Below are positions 1 through 9,066 of a stretch of 64,000 nt of DNA, in pieces. Position 1 is the first letter of the stretch. Each line of letters opens with the position of its first letter. The notes below the pieces were generated by a model that saw only the letters and a list, made by a program, of their open reading frames with translations, did not search any database and was not told where the DNA came from. A program made the position numbers and the translations under genes. The DNA comes from Poriferisodalis sp965215815 (GTDB lineage: Bacteria > Actinomycetota > Acidimicrobiia > Acidimicrobiales > Poriferisodalaceae): the NCBI RefSeq assembly GCF_965215815.1, contig NZ_CBDCEO010000013.1:620001-684000 (forward strand), read 5' to 3'.

Positions 1-732
1 CAAAAAGCTTCCGAAGGGGCCGCTTCTCATGGCGGGACTTCGGTGACCCAACAACTCCTCGACCCGGACGACCTCCCAATCCGGCGGAGGCGAATCTGTC
101 ATTCCAGGGGCAAGTTGCTCGCGCAGAAGCCCTACTCGAGCAGCGACGAGCTTGGCGATAACGCGATCGGTGGCTTTGATGGTGTCATCGACCGTGTCGA
201 GAATCTTCGCGATCTGCCTCTGCTCCTCCGGAGGCGGCACCGGGATCACCAAGTCGCGGAGCTCTTCGTCGTAGATGTGAATGACCGTTGAGCCACGTCC
301 CAGGCGCGACTTCTGGATGCGCGATGATGTGCAATCAGCAACATGCCCCAAGAAACTCGAATTGATTTCGATTGCTGGTCGGAGAATGATCACATCGCCG
401 CCGCAGTAGGCGCGCCCACGCATGAGATTCACGGCGGACCTACCAATGTCATCGACAGTCTCCCCCGAGCTGGCGAAAAGGACGTCACCGTAGCGAAGTG
501 GCGTGTAGGAATTGACGCGATCAGGGCTAATCCGCGAACGGGTGTCCGTGATTCGGCAGTCGTGATGGGTGTATAGATCCCCATATCGAACACACGGAAG
601 ACCGTCATCAACCTCGTCTTGCTTGGAATCGCCGCCACCCCTGAGGAACAGGCCAATGTGTCCCAGCCGCTCGGCCGACCATCCGTCTGGCAATACTCCG
701 AGAAGACCGCTCTTGACGCGTTCGCTACTCAT
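1..732 (-). CDS. hsdS: Type I restriction-modification specificity subunit HsdS (3' part outside window)
   Basis: DNA-recognition subunit of a type I R-M enzyme, which sets the target for HsdM methylation and HsdR cleavage. I translated it directly: the frame is open from an ATG at 732 to the window edge (244 codons). Residues about 15-165 form the first target-recognition domain. It is followed by the conserved segment IPVPPPEEQRQIAKILDTVD (about 163-182) and a helical spacer, and a second recognition domain begins at PPDWEVVRVEELL (about 217) and continues to GPFGSFL. The ATG lies inside the end of hsdM (8-bp overlap, ATGAGTAG), so the two are translationally coupled. The C-terminal half and any hsdR lie beyond the left edge. 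Confidence 0.93.
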   Translation of the reverse strand, partial: MSSERVKSGLLGVLPDGWSAERLGHIGLFLRGGGDSKQDEVDDGLPCVRYGDLYTHHDCRITDTRSRISPDRVNSYTPLRYGDVLFASSGETVDDIGRSAVNLMRGRAYCGGDVIILRPAIEINSSFLGHVADCTSSRIQKSRLGRGSTVIHIYDEELRDLVIPVPPPEEQRQIAKILDTVDDTIKATDRVIAKLVAARVGLLREQLAPGMTDSPPPDWEVVRVEELLGHRSPAMRSGPFGSFL

Positions 733-3112
733 AGCCAAGTTGGATCAAGTGTGTTCGAAGACCAGCGGCGGACGCGAATCGTGCGGCGTCGAGTTGGTGG
801 AGGGTGGCGCCGTACTTGTTGACGAGATTGTCGTACCAGAGGAGAGTCCGGCGCTCGATGCCAGCAAATTGGTCTGCCACGAGCGTCTCGATCCGGCTGC
901 GGAGCACGCCGATGGCCTCAGCGGGAGCGTCTTCCAGAGGCATGGCGTCGAGGGTCTGGTGGGCCGTGGCGAGCAGTGAGGCGTCGATGGCCTTGAGCGT
1001 CTTCTTGGCCTTGGTGCGCTCCGACTTCATCATCTTGATCTTGGCCGGGGTTGGAGCGTCGTGTTCGGGCTCGTCGTTTTCGGCGCCGGTGGCTTCAGCA
1101 GCTTTGATCTCGGAACCCAGGCTGGCAAGCGCGGCTGCGAGCTCGGCCCGGGAGGCCAACTGCGGCCCGGCGAGGAGCTTGATGGCAATCTGATCGGCCA
1201 GGTCGGGGGCGTTCTCGTCGTCTTGGCTGGCTTCGGCGGTGGTGAGCCAGGCCTCGATCACCGCCTTCCAGTCCCGGCTAACCGCGGTCTGGAGCTCGTG
1301 GACGCTTTCCTCCCACCATGTGGCTGCCGCGCCCGCTGCGTCGAAGTGCTCCATCCCGGCTGGAGCCATGTGGGCGGTGAAGTCCTCGACGAGCTCTTGG
1401 CGCAAGCCGGCGAGGCTGGCCCGGTCGGGTAGCGCGAACAGCATCGGTTCGACAGTGTCGGCCCACCATTGGGGCCACGGGCTGGCGGCGGCCCGCTGCG
1501 CCACGGCGTAGCCGATAGCGCCGTGCGCGGCCTCTCGTCCTTCGGGGGAGGCGATGTTGTGGCGCCAGTCGGCGTAGCCGTCGGCCCGGTCGGCGAACAG
1601 GATCCCTAGCGCATTCAGTCCGGCCCGCTCCACCAGGTCCGCGGCGGCGTCGATCTCCGCCATGGGCACGCCGCCGTGGAGGTGGGCTCGTACGTCGTGG
1701 GGCTCGGGCGGCGGGGAGTTGTCGGCATAACGGCGGATGTTGCAGTTGAAGTCGTTGTCGGCCAGTTCGTCGATGGTGACGATCTTGGCGAAGCCGTCCA
1801 CGTCGGCGAAGTCCCTGCAGGTCGCGGTGATCTTCTCTTCATCGCGGGGGCGAAGGTGATTCTGGGCACGACCCTCGCCGAAGTCCCGATCGGCGTTGAT
1901 GAACAGCACCTTGCCACGTCGCTCGGGCGGCTTGGAGCGCTTGGCCCGCAGGATCAGGATCGCGGCGGGAATGCCGGTTCCGTAGAACAGGTTCGGGCCG
2001 AGGCCGATGACCGTGTCCAGCAGGTCGTCCTCGATGAACTTCTGACGGATAGAGCGCTCGGCACCGCCCCGGAACAGCACCCCGTGTGGCATGACCGTGG
2101 CGACGATGCCGTCGTCCTTGAGGACGGCCAGCATGTGCTGCAGGAACATGAGGTCGGCCTTCTTGCCTCCCTCGGGGGTATAGCCGTAGCGGAATCGCTC
2201 GGTGTGGGTGAGCGAGTCCGTGTCGTAGTTCTGGCTGAACGGCGGGTTGGTGATGACACGGTCGAACCGCTTCAGCTCGCCGCCGCTGGTGTGCTTTGGA
2301 TTGGTGAGCGTGTCGTCGTTTTCGAGGTCGGCGTCTCGGATGCCGTGCAGCAGCATGTTCATCTTCGAGATCGACCAGGTGGTGCCGTTGTTCTCCTGGC
2401 CGGCGAGCGCGAGGTTGGCGGGATCGCCGCCGTTGTCGACCACATGATTGCGGGCGTAGATCAACATGCCGCCCGATCCCGAGCACGGGTCGTAGACGCT
2501 CATGGCCGCCTTCGGGTCGACCAGGCGCACCATCAGCTGCACCACCGGGCGGGGTGTGTAGAACTCGCCGCCCTTCTTGCCCGCAGAGTCGGCGAAGTCG
2601 CGGATCAGGTACTCGTAGGCCGCGCCGAGCAGGTCGGGGAATTCGAAGTCCTCGTTGCGCAGCCGGTACTTCGTGAAGTGGTCGATGAGGTCGCGCCACT
2701 TCTTGTCCGAGACCGTGGTGGTGCCGACCCGCCGGTTGAAGTCGATGTGCTGCAGGACGCCTTCCAGCGACCGGTTGTGCTCTTCGAGAGCGGCGAGTGC
2801 CTTGTTCAGCCCGTCGCCGACATGGTGGTGGAGCTCGTCGCGCAGCGTCGACCAGCGAGCCTGAGGCGGCACGAAGAACGCATCGTTGTAGTAGTCGGCG
2901 TCGTCGGCCCGCTGCTCGGCCTCCTCCTGCGAGCGGCCCTGCGCGATCTGGCCCTCAAGGACAAGCCGGCGCTCCTCGTCGAACACATCGCTCGCCCGCT
3001 TCAGGAACAGCGCGCCGAAGATGTACTCCTTGAACTCCGACGCATCCATCTTCCCCCGCAAGATGTCCGCGGCGGCGAACAGGTGCCGTTCGAGCTGAGG
3101 CAGTGTGAGCAC
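725..3112 (-). CDS. hsdM: Type I restriction-modification N6-adenine methyltransferase HsdM
   Basis: 795-residue modification subunit that methylates adenine using S-adenosylmethionine. An N-terminal helical HsdM_N domain (about 5-150) is followed by the methylase domain with SAM motif DPCSGSGGM (208-216) and catalytic NPPF (289-292). Residues after about 480 form a long, charged C-terminal extension that makes it clearly longer than the E. coli enzyme (about 530 residues); such long HsdM proteins are common in actinobacteria. The start is a GTG. It overlaps hsdS by 8 bp, so M and S form one transcription unit. The restriction subunit is expected further left but is not visible. Confidence 0.93.
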   Translation of the reverse strand: MLTLPQLERHLFAAADILRGKMDASEFKEYIFGALFLKRASDVFDEERRLVLEGQIAQGRSQEEAEQRADDADYYNDAFFVPPQARWSTLRDELHHHVGDGLNKALAALEEHNRSLEGVLQHIDFNRRVGTTTVSDKKWRDLIDHFTKYRLRNEDFEFPDLLGAAYEYLIRDFADSAGKKGGEFYTPRPVVQLMVRLVDPKAAMSVYDPCSGSGGMLIYARNHVVDNGGDPANLALAGQENNGTTWSISKMNMLLHGIRDADLENDDTLTNPKHTSGGELKRFDRVITNPPFSQNYDTDSLTHTERFRYGYTPEGGKKADLMFLQHMLAVLKDDGIVATVMPHGVLFRGGAERSIRQKFIEDDLLDTVIGLGPNLFYGTGIPAAILILRAKRSKPPERRGKVLFINADRDFGEGRAQNHLRPRDEEKITATCRDFADVDGFAKIVTIDELADNDFNCNIRRYADNSPPPEPHDVRAHLHGGVPMAEIDAAADLVERAGLNALGILFADRADGYADWRHNIASPEGREAAHGAIGYAVAQRAAASPWPQWWADTVEPMLFALPDRASLAGLRQELVEDFTAHMAPAGMEHFDAAGAAATWWEESVHELQTAVSRDWKAVIEAWLTTAEASQDDENAPDLADQIAIKLLAGPQLASRAELAAALASLGSEIKAAEATGAENDEPEHDAPTPAKIKMMKSERTKAKKTLKAIDASLLATAHQTLDAMPLEDAPAEAIGVLRSRIETLVADQFAGIERRTLLWYDNLVNKYGATLHQLDAARFASAAGLRTHLIQLGYE

Positions 3113-3285
3113 GAGGCGAAAGTACAGCGCCGTACCGGCCGACGCGCGATCAGAGCTACCGCCAACAGCATCTCACGCCCCTGCTCGAGGACCGCCGCGG
3201 TCGGTTCGACCGATCAGAGCGCGTTGATTACTGGTTCTGCCCTTCGTCGCCGGCGGAACACCGACGACAGTTACCTTGTCAGGCC
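3113..3285. promoter_or_regulatory. Gap between helicase-nuclease gene and hsdM, with a small inverted repeat
   Basis: This 173-bp gap is the only sizeable break in the minus-strand defence block and may hold the hsdM promoter. It contains CGGTCG-GTT-CGACCG at 3198-3212, a perfect 6-bp hairpin or operator-like dyad. No convincing -10/-35 pair was seen and there is no U-tract, so the role is open. Confidence 0.3.
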
Positions 3286-6216
3286 TCACGCCTGATGGAA
3301 GGCGCTCACCATCCGTTGATGACCATCGGGCAGATGCAACGGAGGCGGCGGGTCGTCCTCCTCGAACTGCTCAGCCGACTTGGGGCACAGATCGCGCCAA
3401 TCGCACTCTCCACACTTGTCCGGGTGTGGACGCATGGGGAATTCTCCTGCGATGATGCGCTGTGCGGCCCATTCGACATTGTCCACCGCTGCGTTAACCG
3501 CGTCATCGCCAATAGGGACTTCGATGCGCTGGCCATCCTTGAGGAGATGAACGGCACCAGTACGCGCGTTGACGTCGAGCACGTCTCCTGCGGCTTTGGC
3601 ATAGAGCTGCACCTGCAAGGCGAGTTCAGCCCAGTCGAGTTCGGCATTGCCGCTAGGGTCTGGGCCACCCTCCATCGCCTTGAAGTCGACTACGTTTGCC
3701 TCGAGAATTCTCCCCTCATCATTGAGACGCAGCAGCAGATCAATTGAGCCGCCGAGCACAGAATCGCGCAAGGGAATCTCGAATGGAACCTCGAGTTGGC
3801 GACGATGCTCGAAGTCTTGGCCATAGTCATCGGCATACCTGCGGAGTATTCTCGCCGATGCATCGGCAGCACGTTCATAGGCGCCCGGCCGCTGCTCTGG
3901 ATCATTGCTCGGCGGTACATGTTTTAGGTGGAAGATCTCGCGGGCGACCGCCTCGGCCTCATCGGCTGTCGGTGCACACTCCGGGTGGCGCTCATGAACC
4001 TTGCCAACTGCTGCATGCACGGTTCGACCAAATCCGAACAGTTCAGGGATGGGTGGGCTGAAACCCCAGATATGTCGGTACTTGTAGTCGCGTGGACAAC
4101 GGAGGAAGTAGCGGATCTCTGAGTACGTCGTCGGCAAGACTGTCTCGTCGACACGGCGACGCTGAGGCGCGATGGGCAACTCGTTTGTGGGCAGCACGTC
4201 TGCTGGCGGAGCATCTCGGAGCACAGCATCATTTGTGAGCCTTGCCGAAAATGGAGATTCCTTGCGCGCACGTTTTCCTCCCGGTAACTGAGTTGCGTGC
4301 GTCGTATAGAGGAATCGCTCCGCTCTGGTTAACGCGGTATAGAAGAGTCGCGCTTCTTGCTCTCGATCATTGCCATACGCACCGCGCGGTGGATTCGTCG
4401 CATCATCCATGATCTCGGTTGGTAGCCATCCCGAATACACACTATTTCGGCCCGGGAAGCGTTGACCCTCTGCATCAACGATGAACACAACGGGGTACTC
4501 CAAACCCTTGGCCTTATGAACGGTCGAGACCGTTACCGCGTCGGGTCTGCGCACCGCTGCATCCGATGCTGACTGATATCCGCTCTCGGCAATATTTTGC
4601 ATGAAGTTCAGGATCTGTTGGAATCGTTGAAACGTATCGATGCTCACATACACTGTCTCGACATCTTGGAGCATCCGGCTCAGCACTCCGATGTCCGCCA
4701 TCGCGCCATCGTCGAGCTCTGACTCGCGGACACCAAACGCTGCGAGCAGATCGTGAAGCAGTTGCTGGGGGTAGACGCGCCGCCGCTCGACCTCGATCGG
4801 TGTGTGGATCTGCCTGCCCCACCGCGCGTAAACATCCGTCACTGCACGCTCATGCACATTCGGGTACAGAGGCCGAATTGTCGCATTGACAAAACCAAGC
4901 ACGGTGGCACGATCCGGTGATTCCGAGCGCAGAAGTTCCATTGCATCGCGCAGCGCCGCGACGCGCGGCCGGCTGAAGACACTCCCACCAGCCTCCAACG
5001 TATACGGAATGTTGCGTTTCTCAAGTTCCTCAGTGAAGGCCGAAGATCTAGCGGAGCCATCTTGCTCGTCGCTGCCAGTTGACCGCATCAGGATGGCAAA
5101 ATCCGCTGGAGTTAGGCCGCGCGTCCCGCCTTCGTCCTCATAAGAGTTGCCCAGCAACGCTGTAATCCGCGCTGCCACCCATTCGGCTTCCGACTGACGG
5201 TCAGCGAATCCGAAGGCGCCGACCTGATCGGGACCGTCACCTTGATTGGCTGTGGGCTGTTTTGGAAGGCGGTTCGCACCAAGTTCAGCGCGGACGAAAG
5301 TGTCCGCACTGTCAACTATGACAGGAGTGCTGCGGAAATTGTGCGCCAACGTGTGTTCTCGAGCACTCGGATTACGGGCTTTGAAATCGAGGATATTTTG
5401 CACGTCCGCGCCGCGCCATCCATAGATGCTCTGGTCATCGTCGCCCACCACTGTGAGAGTCTGGCATCCGCGCCGGAGTAACTGGATCAGTCGCTCCTGA
5501 AGTGGGTTGGTGTCTTGATATTCATCCACCAAGAGGTGCTGGATTGAATTGGTGACCTGTAGTGTATGAGGTTCATCGGCACTGAGTCGGTCCACGATCA
5601 ATCGGATCATCAGTGAGAAATCAATGTAGTTCGACTCATCAAGTAGACGCTTGAGTTGCTCTAACTTTTGACCCAGTTCCGGATCAAGATCGATTACGTC
5701 TTCTAGCTCTAGCACTTCATCGTGAAGGATCGTCCAAGCTTCGGCGAGGCCTTTGATCCGGTCAAAATACTTCTTCGCTCTATCCCCAAGTTCGTTGATG
5801 CCCAATTGGGGATAGCGCGACATCAGGAAGAGGTTTAGGCCGTTCTGGTCGAGTATGTCGAACTGGCGATACCGAGCGTCAATCTGAGTCAGCAACTCTT
5901 CGCAGAAGCTGTGAATAGTGCCGATACGGATCTTGCCTACTTCGGTGGGTGGCCGGCCGATTTTGCTGAGCGCAGTCGCCACACGCCGTTGAATTGATTC
6001 TGCGGCGTTCCTCGTGAAGGTAAACGCGACGATCGACCCTGGGCCAGCACCCTGCGAAATCAACCAGGCGATTCGATAGGCGAGCGTCCGTGACTTGCCT
6101 GATCCAGCGCAGGCGATCACGAGAACATCTGCACCATCATCCATCGCTGCCGCCCGCTGCTCGGCGGTGAGTTCTCGCTCCAGAATGTCAGCAATACTGG
6201 CTGTGGGTCCGTTCAC
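3286..6216 (-). CDS. UvrD/PcrA-type superfamily 1 helicase fused to a Cas4/AddB-like PD-(D/E)XK nuclease
   Basis: 976-residue DNA helicase-nuclease. N-terminal SF1A helicase motifs are clear: Walker A ACAGSGKS (36-42), motif II DEYQD (231-235), motif III GDDDQSIYGWRGA (258-270), then STVHKAKGLEYPVVF and LFYTALTRAERFLY in the second RecA half. The last 280 residues carry a RecB/Cas4-type nuclease: GRTVHAAV, the catalytic strand VVDFKAMEG, and cysteines in CPRDYKYR and CGECDWRDLC, the arrangement that holds an Fe-S cluster in AddB and Cas4. The GTG start overlaps the methyltransferase stop as GTGA, so expression is coupled. In this setting it is probably a defence or phage-restriction protein rather than housekeeping UvrD, which lacks the nuclease. 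That role is inferred. Confidence 0.9.
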   Translation of the reverse strand: MNGPTASIADILERELTAEQRAAAMDDGADVLVIACAGSGKSRTLAYRIAWLISQGAGPGSIVAFTFTRNAAESIQRRVATALSKIGRPPTEVGKIRIGTIHSFCEELLTQIDARYRQFDILDQNGLNLFLMSRYPQLGINELGDRAKKYFDRIKGLAEAWTILHDEVLELEDVIDLDPELGQKLEQLKRLLDESNYIDFSLMIRLIVDRLSADEPHTLQVTNSIQHLLVDEYQDTNPLQERLIQLLRRGCQTLTVVGDDDQSIYGWRGADVQNILDFKARNPSAREHTLAHNFRSTPVIVDSADTFVRAELGANRLPKQPTANQGDGPDQVGAFGFADRQSEAEWVAARITALLGNSYEDEGGTRGLTPADFAILMRSTGSDEQDGSARSSAFTEELEKRNIPYTLEAGGSVFSRPRVAALRDAMELLRSESPDRATVLGFVNATIRPLYPNVHERAVTDVYARWGRQIHTPIEVERRRVYPQQLLHDLLAAFGVRESELDDGAMADIGVLSRMLQDVETVYVSIDTFQRFQQILNFMQNIAESGYQSASDAAVRRPDAVTVSTVHKAKGLEYPVVFIVDAEGQRFPGRNSVYSGWLPTEIMDDATNPPRGAYGNDREQEARLFYTALTRAERFLYTTHATQLPGGKRARKESPFSARLTNDAVLRDAPPADVLPTNELPIAPQRRRVDETVLPTTYSEIRYFLRCPRDYKYRHIWGFSPPIPELFGFGRTVHAAVGKVHERHPECAPTADEAEAVAREIFHLKHVPPSNDPEQRPGAYERAADASARILRRYADDYGQDFEHRRQLEVPFEIPLRDSVLGGSIDLLLRLNDEGRILEANVVDFKAMEGGPDPSGNAELDWAELALQVQLYAKAAGDVLDVNARTGAVHLLKDGQRIEVPIGDDAVNAAVDNVEWAAQRIIAGEFPMRPHPDKCGECDWRDLCPKSAEQFEEDDPPPPLHLPDGHQRMVSAFHQA

Positions 6217-7304
6217 GCGACCGACCCTTCGGCGCGGGCGAACAGTTGACGAAGCGTTAGCGCCTGCGCCGTTACGAAGGGCGGGGGAATTGCATTGCCC
6301 ACAAGTTCAGCCGCTGCGTACTTGCCGCGTCGTAGCGAGAGCCGATAGTTGAGCGGAAACCCCTGCAGCGTCAACGCTTCGCGGAGAGTGATCGCTCGAT
6401 CTTCGTCAGGGTGCAGAAATCGGCCTTTGGCAGGGTTGACGCAACCGCCGGTGATCGTCGGGGCAGGCTTGTCCCACGCCATCCGTCCATACGAGTCGCG
6501 GCCCCATCCGTCTCCCCGGGCCGCTGCCTTGCGGTGGCATTCGAGTTGCGCGCTCGAGCCGAGATCGGCGCGACTGCCGCCGTCGTGCGGAATCTTGGCG
6601 ATGACGGACTGGACCCGATCCGCCCGCCGCTCGCCATGGTCGTGCAAAGGATCGCCCGAACGCCCCGCGGTACAGGCGAGGCTGCCGATGGCGTCGCGCA
6701 CAGTTAGTCGTGTCGTGTCCCCGGATCTCAGTTGGGGTTGGTCCCCGCGCGCCGCTGCGAGCACCAGGCGTCGGCGCCGCTGCGGTGTTCCAAAGTCGAC
6801 GCTATTCAATACGCCGCTGGTCACGCCATACCCCTTTGTCTCAAGGCCGCTGACGATTTGCCGAAAGCGGTCGTCGCGGATAAGGCCGGGAACGTTTTCC
6901 ATCAACACGAACCTCGGTTGAACTTCACCCACCAGTCGCAAGAACTCGAAGGCCAAGTCGTTGCGGTGATCATCGACGGCGGATTGCCGTCTCTTGGTGC
7001 GGAGCTCCGAGAACCCTTGGCACGGCGGGCAACCTGCAAGCAGGTCCAACTCACCGTCACCCAATCCGGCGCGACGCATCAGTTCCGCCCCGCTGGCTTC
7101 ACGGACATCGCCGCAGATGAGGGGCACGCGGGGAAAGTTCATGCGGTAGCTCTCAATTGCTAGGGCAGAGACATCGAGGGCCGCCACGACGCGGAATCGA
7201 GCCTTCCTCAAGCCGAGACTGAGACCGCCGGCACCGCAAAAGACGTCGATCGCCGTAGGCCAACGGGGGCCAGAGCTGTCGCTTGGCCGCTTGTGAGCCG
7301 TCAT
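6213..7304 (-). CDS. DNA (cytosine-5)-methyltransferase
   Basis: 363-residue C5-cytosine methyltransferase with the family motifs in order: motif I FCGAGG (22-27), motif IV GCPPCQGFS with the catalytic Cys95, motif VI ENV (136-138), motif VIII QRRRR, and C-terminal motifs IX-X (PTITGGCVNPAKG then LTLQGFP). The target-recognition region between VIII and IX is short. It is first in a coupled pair with the helicase-nuclease gene (4-bp GTGA overlap). No separate restriction endonuclease lies next to it, so either the nuclease-helicase is its restriction partner or it is a protective methyltransferase. The recognition sequence cannot be predicted from the protein. Confidence 0.95.
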   Translation of the reverse strand: MTAHKRPSDSSGPRWPTAIDVFCGAGGLSLGLRKARFRVVAALDVSALAIESYRMNFPRVPLICGDVREASGAELMRRAGLGDGELDLLAGCPPCQGFSELRTKRRQSAVDDHRNDLAFEFLRLVGEVQPRFVLMENVPGLIRDDRFRQIVSGLETKGYGVTSGVLNSVDFGTPQRRRRLVLAAARGDQPQLRSGDTTRLTVRDAIGSLACTAGRSGDPLHDHGERRADRVQSVIAKIPHDGGSRADLGSSAQLECHRKAAARGDGWGRDSYGRMAWDKPAPTITGGCVNPAKGRFLHPDEDRAITLREALTLQGFPLNYRLSLRRGKYAAAELVGNAIPPPFVTAQALTLRQLFARAEGSVA

Positions 7305-7461
7305 GACATTTTCCTCATTGCCAACTGAGCCGTTCGCATAGTCACAGTGTTACCGATTCTGCGGGGATTAGAGACGGCCGGGGCTGGAGTACCTCGCGAC
7401 CGACGCTGAGGGCGCTGCGAGAGACGCTGGTAAGCCGCAAGGACCCGCCGAAGCGGGCCCT

Positions 7462-7489
7462 CCCCCCAGCCACCGAAGCGGCTGGGGGG
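7462..7489. terminator. Strong hairpin: 10-bp perfect stem, 8-nt loop
   Basis: CCCCCCAGCC at 7462-7471 pairs perfectly with GGCTGGGGGG at 7480-7489 around the loop ACCGAAGC. It lies about 80 bp past the stop of XRE-ImmA copy 1, a natural place for a terminator, although no T-run follows on the minus strand. The G-run is shared with the next hairpin, so only one of the two can form at a time. Confidence 0.5.
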
Positions 7490-7513
7490 ATATGGCCGCA
7501 GGGTATATCCCCC
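7485..7513. other. Alternative hairpin competing with the neighbouring stem
   Basis: GGGGGATAT at 7485-7493 pairs perfectly with ATATCCCCC at 7505-7513 (9 bp, 11-nt loop). The G-run 7485-7489 is the same one used by the 7462-7489 hairpin. This is the layout of an attenuator or antiterminator switch, but it could also be the remnant of palindromic repeat DNA. Confidence 0.35.
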
Positions 7514-7571
7514 GTGTCACAAGCGCCACTGACCCGGCGGGAACGGCCAAGCCGCCCGGAACGTCGACGGG

Positions 7572-8777
7572 TCAGATGACGCCGGTTACCTCGAATTCAC
7601 GGAACTCCGTCTCGAGCTGTGGCGACTCTTGCTGATCGTCGCACAACGGCTGGCCGAGGATCTGCACGATGTCGGGTAGTGCGAGGCCGGCGAACGCAGC
7701 CGCGGTCGGCGGTGACATGACTTCGGTCACGACCGCTCGGCGCAGCATCCGCAAGAACGACCTGGGGAAGCGCTGAATCCTCCCCAGCTTGGCGTTACGC
7801 ACATCCTCTTCGGGATGGATCGCGTACCCGAGCGCTCGCGCAAGCGACCCCGGACGAACCGTCGCCCTGAACTCGGCGTAGGTGTCTTGCGTGATCGCAT
7901 TCATCTGGCGCAGCCTCACCAGCGCCGTCGGCCATGACACGTTGAAGTACCGCTGGATTTCGATGACGTCGACGGATTCGACGATGCGAGGCGGCAAACC
8001 GAGCTCCTCCGCAAACCGTCGAACACCCGCGCTGGGCATCAGAAACTCGCCGGCGAACCCATCAGCGAAGCTCTCGCGCGGACCGGCACCATGGCACAGG
8101 ACCCGGTTCGTCTCGACGCTGTGGAACAGCGCATGCGCCAGCTCATGGGCGACCGCAAATCGCTGCCGACCCGGCGTCATGTCGAGATTGACCAAGATTC
8201 CGAAGCCCATCTCGGGGTGCTTGAGGAACGCCCCTGAGGGTGCTCGACGCAGATCGGCACCGAGTGGCGCGCGATAAATCGCAATGCCCAGCGACCCGCA
8301 TATCGGGTCAAGATCCAAGATCGGGGCAGAGCCCAGGCCGAGGTGGGCGCGAACCTCCTCCGCCTTGCGGCGGATGTCGTCCTTCTGGGAATACTTCTGC
8401 CGATGCACGAACGGGCTCTGGGTGAGGCTCCGGATGGGTTCGTTCAGGATTCCGACCAACTCAGCGAATCGGTCCAGGAATTGGACGAACTCGCCGACAC
8501 CCAGAGCAGCGACAGGATCGACCGCATCGTCGGCGCGCAGCAGCATGCCGACCAAGCCGTCAGTTGCCGGTTCGACGTCGCAACCCTCCAGGAGATCGAC
8601 GGGTTCGATGCCGTAGAGCCGCGCCAGCGCGCTCAGCTGGCGGTCGTTGGGGACGCGCGCACCGGTTTCCCAGTACGACACCATCACGCGGCTGACACCC
8701 AAAGCGGCTCCCACATCGTCTTGGGAGTACCGCGTTCGTCTGCGAGAGCGTGTGAGAACCTCGTGGAGCAGGCTCAC
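7572..8777 (-). CDS. XRE-family regulator with C-terminal ImmA/IrrE zinc protease domain, copy 1
   Basis: 401 residues. An N-terminal Cro/C1-type helix-turn-helix (about 5-60, with SQDDVGAALGVSRVMVSYWE) is followed by an ImmA/IrrE (DUF955) metallopeptidase with HELAH (211-215) and a downstream glutamate in RESFADGFAGEFLMP (Glu235) as third zinc ligand. Proteins of this type sense a signal and cleave or control a partner repressor in mobile elements, toxin-antitoxin loci and stress responses. A nearly identical copy lies at 17627-18838. Here the upstream region has been cut by the IS110 element, so its native promoter is separated from the gene. It ends about 270 bp before the methyltransferase gene. 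Confidence 0.92.
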   Translation of the reverse strand: MSLLHEVLTRSRRRTRYSQDDVGAALGVSRVMVSYWETGARVPNDRQLSALARLYGIEPVDLLEGCDVEPATDGLVGMLLRADDAVDPVAALGVGEFVQFLDRFAELVGILNEPIRSLTQSPFVHRQKYSQKDDIRRKAEEVRAHLGLGSAPILDLDPICGSLGIAIYRAPLGADLRRAPSGAFLKHPEMGFGILVNLDMTPGRQRFAVAHELAHALFHSVETNRVLCHGAGPRESFADGFAGEFLMPSAGVRRFAEELGLPPRIVESVDVIEIQRYFNVSWPTALVRLRQMNAITQDTYAEFRATVRPGSLARALGYAIHPEEDVRNAKLGRIQRFPRSFLRMLRRAVVTEVMSPPTAAAFAGLALPDIVQILGQPLCDDQQESPQLETEFREFEVTGVI

Positions 8778-8831
8778 CTCATCGTCCCCCTCCAGCCGAA
8801 TGTGTTACGCAATTCTCCATAGAGTTGCAAT

Positions 8832-9066
8832 ACTCATAATGGTTGGGCCTTGTCGGCAGGAGCGGGTCTGACCCGAGTTGCAACCGGCCCCTCGTGGTGC
8901 CCTGCGGTGGATCTGTCGGCTTTCTCTGGTCGGCGGGGCGCGCACCGACCGGCCCGACGGATGTGACCCGATAGGAGCCTTGTAAGCCACACCGTGAGTG
9001 TTCTGTCCGCCGTCGCGGCCGGTGGCGCCCCCGACAGTGAGATGACCACAAGGAGGCATCACCATC
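8832..9066 (+). ncRNA. Non-coding left end of IS110: candidate bridge RNA region
   Basis: IS110 elements related to IS621 encode a structured bridge RNA in the non-coding end upstream of the recombinase, which pairs with target and donor DNA. This 235-bp segment has no credible gene and contains several short GC-rich dyads. I infer it from position alone and have not folded the RNA or matched its guide loops. A likely ribosome binding site, AAGGAGG at 9050-9056, precedes the transposase ATG. Confidence 0.4.

Larger units (their letters stand above)
7305..7571. promoter_or_regulatory. Intergenic region between XRE-ImmA copy 1 and the cytosine methyltransferase, rich in hairpins
   Basis: This stretch lies downstream of the XRE-ImmA gene and upstream of the methyltransferase, both on the minus strand, so it should hold a terminator and then the methyltransferase promoter. 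It contains a small hairpin CCCGC-CGAA-GCGGG (7444-7457) and two larger mutually exclusive hairpins listed separately. The short ORFs here are not credible genes. Confidence 0.5.

Noticed and set aside
1676..3295. Long plus-strand frame (539 codons) opposite hsdM
   Set aside because: Antisense shadow caused by high GC. The opposite frame has all HsdM motifs, while this one is Val/Gly/Arg-rich with no domain.
725..7304. DISARM or BREX system
   Set aside because: No DUF1998, phospholipase D, SNF2 helicase, PglZ or BrxC-type ATPase is present. Only methyltransferases, HsdS and a UvrD-type helicase-nuclease are seen.
7368..7550. 60-residue minus-strand frame between XRE-ImmA and methyltransferase
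   Set aside because: It spans the hairpins, has low-complexity composition and no ribosome binding site.
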